From the NCBI GenBank assembly GCA_963995525.1, contig OZ023210.1, forward strand, positions 3,880,996 through 3,944,995: a DNA stretch of 64,000 nucleotides, given 5' to 3'. This document shows positions 63,701 to 64,000 of the stretch, in pieces. The notes beneath the pieces are model-generated. The model did not search any database, had not been told where the DNA came from, and worked only from the letters and a program-made list of their open reading frames with translations. Numbering within the stretch: position 1 is the first letter of the stretch; each line of letters starts with the position of its first letter. A program made the translations under genes and the position numbers. Source of the DNA: Escarpia spicata (lineage: Eukaryota; Annelida; Polychaeta; Sabellida; Siboglinidae).

Positions 63701-63951
63701 TTTCAGTCCATGACAGGTTACACATTTACCTCCATGTCAGATCCTTTGATGCTGGACCAAGGTTCAGTAATCTACCTTTGTGCTTTAGCGCCCCAATTAC
63801 CCGTGCATCTGCAAGCGAATGCTACTTACGTCTGACAGGCGAAAGCAAGGGAGAAGATGGGCAGACACCTGAAGACACCCTCTGGGTTCCAGTAGACGAC
63901 CTTAGTGACCCAAACACCAGACCAGAGGTTGGGCAAGGCTGCCGAACACAC
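48075..63951 (-). CDS. SLC38A10: SLC38A10-type sodium-coupled amino acid transporter, C-terminal 12 exons
   Basis: Exons, 5' to 3': 63830-63951, 62886-62988, 61852-62034, 57365-57482, 55835-55950, 54350-54560, 53380-53463, 52586-52650, 52270-52335, 51724-51822, 49997-50170, 48075-48755. They sum to 2022 nt, 673 residues plus TAG, all GT-AG. The 5' part with the first membrane helices is beyond the window. Recognisable blocks: VFRCLPIFSLAFACQT, YDSLPEPSLKRM, VGYFGYVAFCDED, FPFVIFPCRAALYTLL, PNIEFVLAITGATMGSMICF and FIGVTVLLASTYVTL. Each matches human SLC38A10 ([49 protein letters not shown]). Then comes a long charged cytosolic tail with a coiled coil (HAVQEKLIEQQKEIIQEL), as in the family, and a Gln-rich end. 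SLC38A10 proteins move glutamine, glutamate and related amino acids with sodium, mostly on internal membranes. Introns carry splice-site arrays at exons 2 and 5. Confidence 0.93.
49671..49902. repeat. Imperfect foldback, ~74-bp arms
   Basis: The left arm (GGAGCAAATGTTGAAAAATA ... CGCACTGGTGTCATGTGA) pairs with the right arm (TCACATGACACCAGTGCGTG ... CAACAATGGCTCC), about 85% identical, with an 84-bp spacer. Lies in the last SLC38A10 intron. Confidence 0.8.
49997..50170 (-). CDS. SLC38A10: SLC38A10 exon 11 of window (coiled coil)
   Basis: 58 codons, phase 0, acceptor ATTGTAG, donor GTAAGT. LKVQHAVQEKLIEQQKEIIQ then ELKQHQKEAHQDKP parallels human QVQQKRLLDQQEKLLAVIEE ... HKEIHQQRQEDEEDKP. This conserved tail coiled coil strongly supports the assignment. 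Confidence 0.92.
50225..50420. repeat. 53-bp minisatellite
   Basis: Four copies of CACAGCACTGAATACACATG plus ACAAACAGCTACACATCACA and CAGCAACTACGAC. Confidence 0.88.
50440..50945. repeat. ACACACCACA / ACACTAAATA simple array
   Basis: Irregular array of CACACCACACAAAATTATAC and ACCACAGACAACACTAAATA words, 18-36 bp spacing, A/C only for long runs. In the intron before the coiled-coil exon. Confidence 0.85.
51074..51161. repeat. Short inverted repeat, ~39-bp arms
   Basis: TGCCATATTTTCCAATTATG + ACAGCCATTTTGTGTTG on the left pairs with CAACACAAAGTGGCTGTCAT + AATTGGAAAATAAGGCA on the right, two or three mismatches. The CCAGTTGCCATGG centre makes the loop. Confidence 0.85.
51724..51822 (-). CDS. 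SLC38A10: SLC38A10 exon 10 of window
   Basis: 33 codons, phase 0, Lys/Glu/Ala-rich (DAEKGAEKEPTKDAEKKVAE). Acceptor TGTGACAG, donor GTTTGT. Also a skippable cassette. Confidence 0.75.
52270..52335 (-). CDS. SLC38A10: SLC38A10 exon 9 of window
   Basis: 22 codons, phase 0 (DTKDGREKKADADGVKKQEA), acceptor GTGGCAG, donor GTAATA. Small charged cassette that could be skipped without a frame change. Confidence 0.75.
52586..52650 (-). CDS. SLC38A10: SLC38A10 exon 8 of window
   Basis: Acceptor GTGTTTCAG, donor GTAAGT-like (GTAAG). DEKRQEPPYPHAPPDTGEQK; proline-rich tail segment, ends phase 0. Confidence 0.78.
53380..53463 (-). CDS. SLC38A10: SLC38A10 exon 7 of window
   Basis: Acceptor GTCTGCAG, donor GTAAGA. 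GDDVIKDVLVPKGSMKPETK and a lysine-rich end; tail segment. Confidence 0.8.
53850..54270. repeat. Two-copy ~210-bp repeat with GGGA-rich head
   Basis: Each copy has a GAGGGAGGGA purine block, then GGGTTAGCAAC, TTATTTTCTG or TTATTTACTG, TTCACYTGGTG and CAAAGTACCAAAGTTACT. Confidence 0.75.
54350..54560 (-). CDS. SLC38A10: SLC38A10 exon 6 of window
   Basis: Acceptor CACTGTAG, donor GTCAGT. Last membrane helix MVLFIGVTVLLASTYVTLNG (human VVLWVGLGVLVVSTVTTLS), then the start of the cytosolic tail. Confidence 0.92.
54563..54950. repeat. 43-bp minisatellite next to the SLC38A10 exon 6 acceptor
   Basis: Nine copies of ATGAACCCACGATGACATCA plus TCCCCGCAACAGAATCTCACTGA. It begins within 10 nt of the acceptor (minus strand). 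It does not include the exon. Confidence 0.93.
55000..55042. repeat. (AT)n microsatellite
   Basis: TATATATA runs with small interruptions. Another short one lies at 61713-61737. Confidence 0.9.
55088..55180 (-). mobile_element. tRNA-derived SINE fragment
   Basis: The minus strand reads GTAGTTTAGTGCGGCAAGGG, a tRNA-like 5' end, then a body ending in ATATTGCTCCAGTTCAACAG. The latter word is shared with the element at 21.8-22.1 kb. Confidence 0.45.
55176..55858 (-). repeat. 55/57-bp array containing the SLC38A10 exon 5 donor
   Basis: On the minus strand each unit reads CTTTGTTGCCCAG (last exon bases), GTATGTTGCTCATGCTCCAC, ATTGACTGTGCCTTCTCAAT, AGAC. About 12 copies. A 2-nt indel (GGCACAGTC versus GGCAGTC on +) separates 57- and 55-bp versions. 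The copy next to 55835 is the real exon end. Confidence 0.93.
55835..55950 (-). CDS. SLC38A10: SLC38A10 exon 5 of window
   Basis: Acceptor CTGTTTCAG, donor GTATGT. Encodes IEFVLAITGATMGSMICFIF and PAIMFISVMSISQSKFVAQ, a membrane helix and loop equal to the human [20 protein letters not shown] segment. The exon is boxed in by arrays made from its own two edges. The acceptor nearest the exon is the only one that yields an open product, since the next copy upstream contains an in-frame TAA. Confidence 0.9.
55951..57030 (-). repeat. 66-bp array containing the SLC38A10 exon 5 acceptor
   Basis: On the minus strand each unit is TTCATCTTTGTTTCAG followed by TTGAGTTTGTCCTTGCGATC, ACTGGTGCAATGATGGGCTC and AATGATATCA. 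That is a polypyrimidine tract, AG and the first ~47 exon bases. About sixteen copies upstream of the real one. 66 is a multiple of three. Some copies read SMISFIFVS onward, but those with ATGATATAA carry a stop, including the one nearest the exon. Confidence 0.94.
57365..57482 (-). CDS. SLC38A10: SLC38A10 exon 4 of window
   Basis: Acceptor CTTTCAG, donor GTGAGT. EGGSHDHLGGPMAIPETKFK then a hydrophobic helix VITFAIVIATLIVGIKVPN; leaves phase 1. Confidence 0.92.
57483..58748 (-). other. SLC38A10 intron, no assignable feature
   Basis: 58.0-58.6 kb contains a 112-codon plus frame (58273-58611) rich in Ile/Val/Ser that I do not recognise and that may be a decayed transposon piece. No array. Confidence 0.4.
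58749..59190. repeat. Three copies of a ~155-bp repeat
   Basis: CCATCTTGGATTT ... CCATGGCAACCAATCTCA ... AAATTTCAT ... GTTTCATAATGTATC ... AAAATGCATCC repeated at about 58751, 58909 and 59063 with about 80-85% identity. Confidence 0.85.
59191..61851 (-). other. SLC38A10 large intron, otherwise without clear features
   Basis: Apart from the possible microexon at 60.4 kb and a short (AT)n at 61.71 kb, I see no array, RNA or coding exon. Confidence 0.45.
60408..60425 (-). CDS. Possible 18-nt SLC38A10 microexon (VEDDDE)
   Basis: Between exon 3 (ends phase 0) and exon 4 (starts phase 0), the minus strand reads TTCCAAACAG, then GTGGAAGATGACGACGAG, then GTACGA. It would insert VEDDDE just before EGGSHDH in the cytosolic loop between two helices, where family members carry variable hydrophilic sequence. 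The flanks are a fair acceptor and donor. A minus frame through the region runs on for 82 codons without resembling a known protein. Inference only. Confidence 0.35.
61852..62034 (-). CDS. SLC38A10: SLC38A10 exon 3 of window
   Basis: 61 codons, phase 0: VGYFGYVAFCDEDISGDVL, FRPTIFSEAVKLGFVLSVA, FPFVIFPCRAALYTLLFAQ. Acceptor CTGACAG, donor GTAGGT. Two membrane helices. Confidence 0.93.
62063..62165. repeat. Dispersed repeat tail shared with the 21.8-kb SINE
   Basis: GCGCTTTACACTTTATTCCC, CCTGTTCAATTGAACACCATC and TTCTCTGGGAAG correspond to words near 21810-21890. Confidence 0.5.
62168..62435. repeat. 28-30-bp degenerate minisatellite
   Basis: About ten copies of ATCTTTACTGCATGAAGACT plus ATTTGTAA with TGTGTGA / TGCGTCA variants. 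Confidence 0.85.
62886..62988 (-). CDS. SLC38A10: SLC38A10 exon 2 of window
   Basis: Acceptor GTTACAG, donor GTAGGT. Starts by completing Thr, then QLFLMYDSLPEPSLKRMSTI and NAIGLSAAVYLL. Its acceptor plus first ~9 nt are copied upstream in a 36-bp array. The copy used here is the one that joins in frame to the coding sequence. Confidence 0.9.
62985..63660 (-). repeat. 36-bp array containing the SLC38A10 exon 2 acceptor
   Basis: On the minus strand the unit is GTCTTATGTTACAG, then ACAGTTGTTACATGTTGT and CACT or TACT, about 18 copies. TTACAG plus ACAGYTGTT is the same as the real exon junction (TTACAG, ACAGCTGTTCC). The period is a multiple of three, so long frames appear on the minus strand. 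Confidence 0.88.
63830..63951 (-). CDS. SLC38A10: SLC38A10 exon 1 of window
   Basis: Acceptor TTGCCAG, donor GTAAGT. 40 codons plus 2 nt with WNPEGVFRCLPIFSLAFACQ, one of the most conserved family blocks (transmembrane helix 5 region). Confidence 0.92.
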
Positions 63952-64000
63952 CTGGCAACCAAACATGTTCACGTCTTACACGCTGTAGGGCACTTACACC

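Overview
This is a piece of animal nuclear genome: spliced genes with GT-AG introns, AT-rich non-coding DNA, a Ty3/Gypsy-type retroelement, tRNA-derived SINEs, foldback elements and an extreme load of tandem repeats. The encoded proteins (ZZEF1, an FBXO33-like F-box protein, ATP synthase subunit f, SLC38A10) have the character of invertebrate orthologues. Subunit f looks like protostome versions. I infer a marine invertebrate, perhaps a lophotrochozoan such as a mollusc, but the species cannot be fixed from the sequence.

Layout: (1) 22-23368, + strand: the last 17 exons (752 codons, open at the 5' side) of ZZEF1, spread over 23 kb of repeat-filled introns. (2) 24458-25750, - strand: a single-exon FBXO33-like gene, tail to tail with ZZEF1. 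(3) 27741-31000 or so, + strand: a decayed LTR retrotransposon. Its gag-protease reading frame continues into a long coiled coil where integrase and reverse transcriptase should be, then into the end of RNase H. (4) 32100-37020: a polypyrimidine block with (TC)142 and a 42-bp minisatellite, a (GCCC)n tract and a 90-bp higher-order satellite. (5) 38200-45163, + strand: the complete four-exon ATP synthase f subunit gene (ATP5MF). Its introns hold a MITE and a 1.5-kb foldback with tRNA-like segments. (6) 63951-48075, - strand: the 3' part of SLC38A10 (12 exons, 673 codons plus stop, plus a possible 18-nt microexon), ending in a Gln-rich tail. It is tail to tail with ATP5MF.

The most unusual feature is a recurring relation between tandem arrays and splice sites. 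In several places the repeat unit of an intronic minisatellite contains the exon-intron junction itself: the exon edge plus GT donor, or the AG acceptor plus exon edge. The result is rows of copied splice sites beside the real one. Examples are ZZEF1 exon 4 acceptor (61 bp), exon 11 donor (27 bp, in frame, about 15 copies) and exon 14 donor (65 bp, 54 copies). In SLC38A10 they are exon 2 acceptor (36 bp) and exon 5 on both sides (66-bp acceptor copies upstream, 55/57-bp donor copies downstream).

The four cellular genes have unrelated roles (ubiquitin-linked/ZZ-EF scaffold, SCF adaptor, mitochondrial ATP synthase, amino-acid transporter). Nothing suggests they work as one pathway. Exon coordinates were derived by hand from splice consensus, frame continuity and remembered family sequences. 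The summed exon lengths are divisible by three for all three multi-exon genes.
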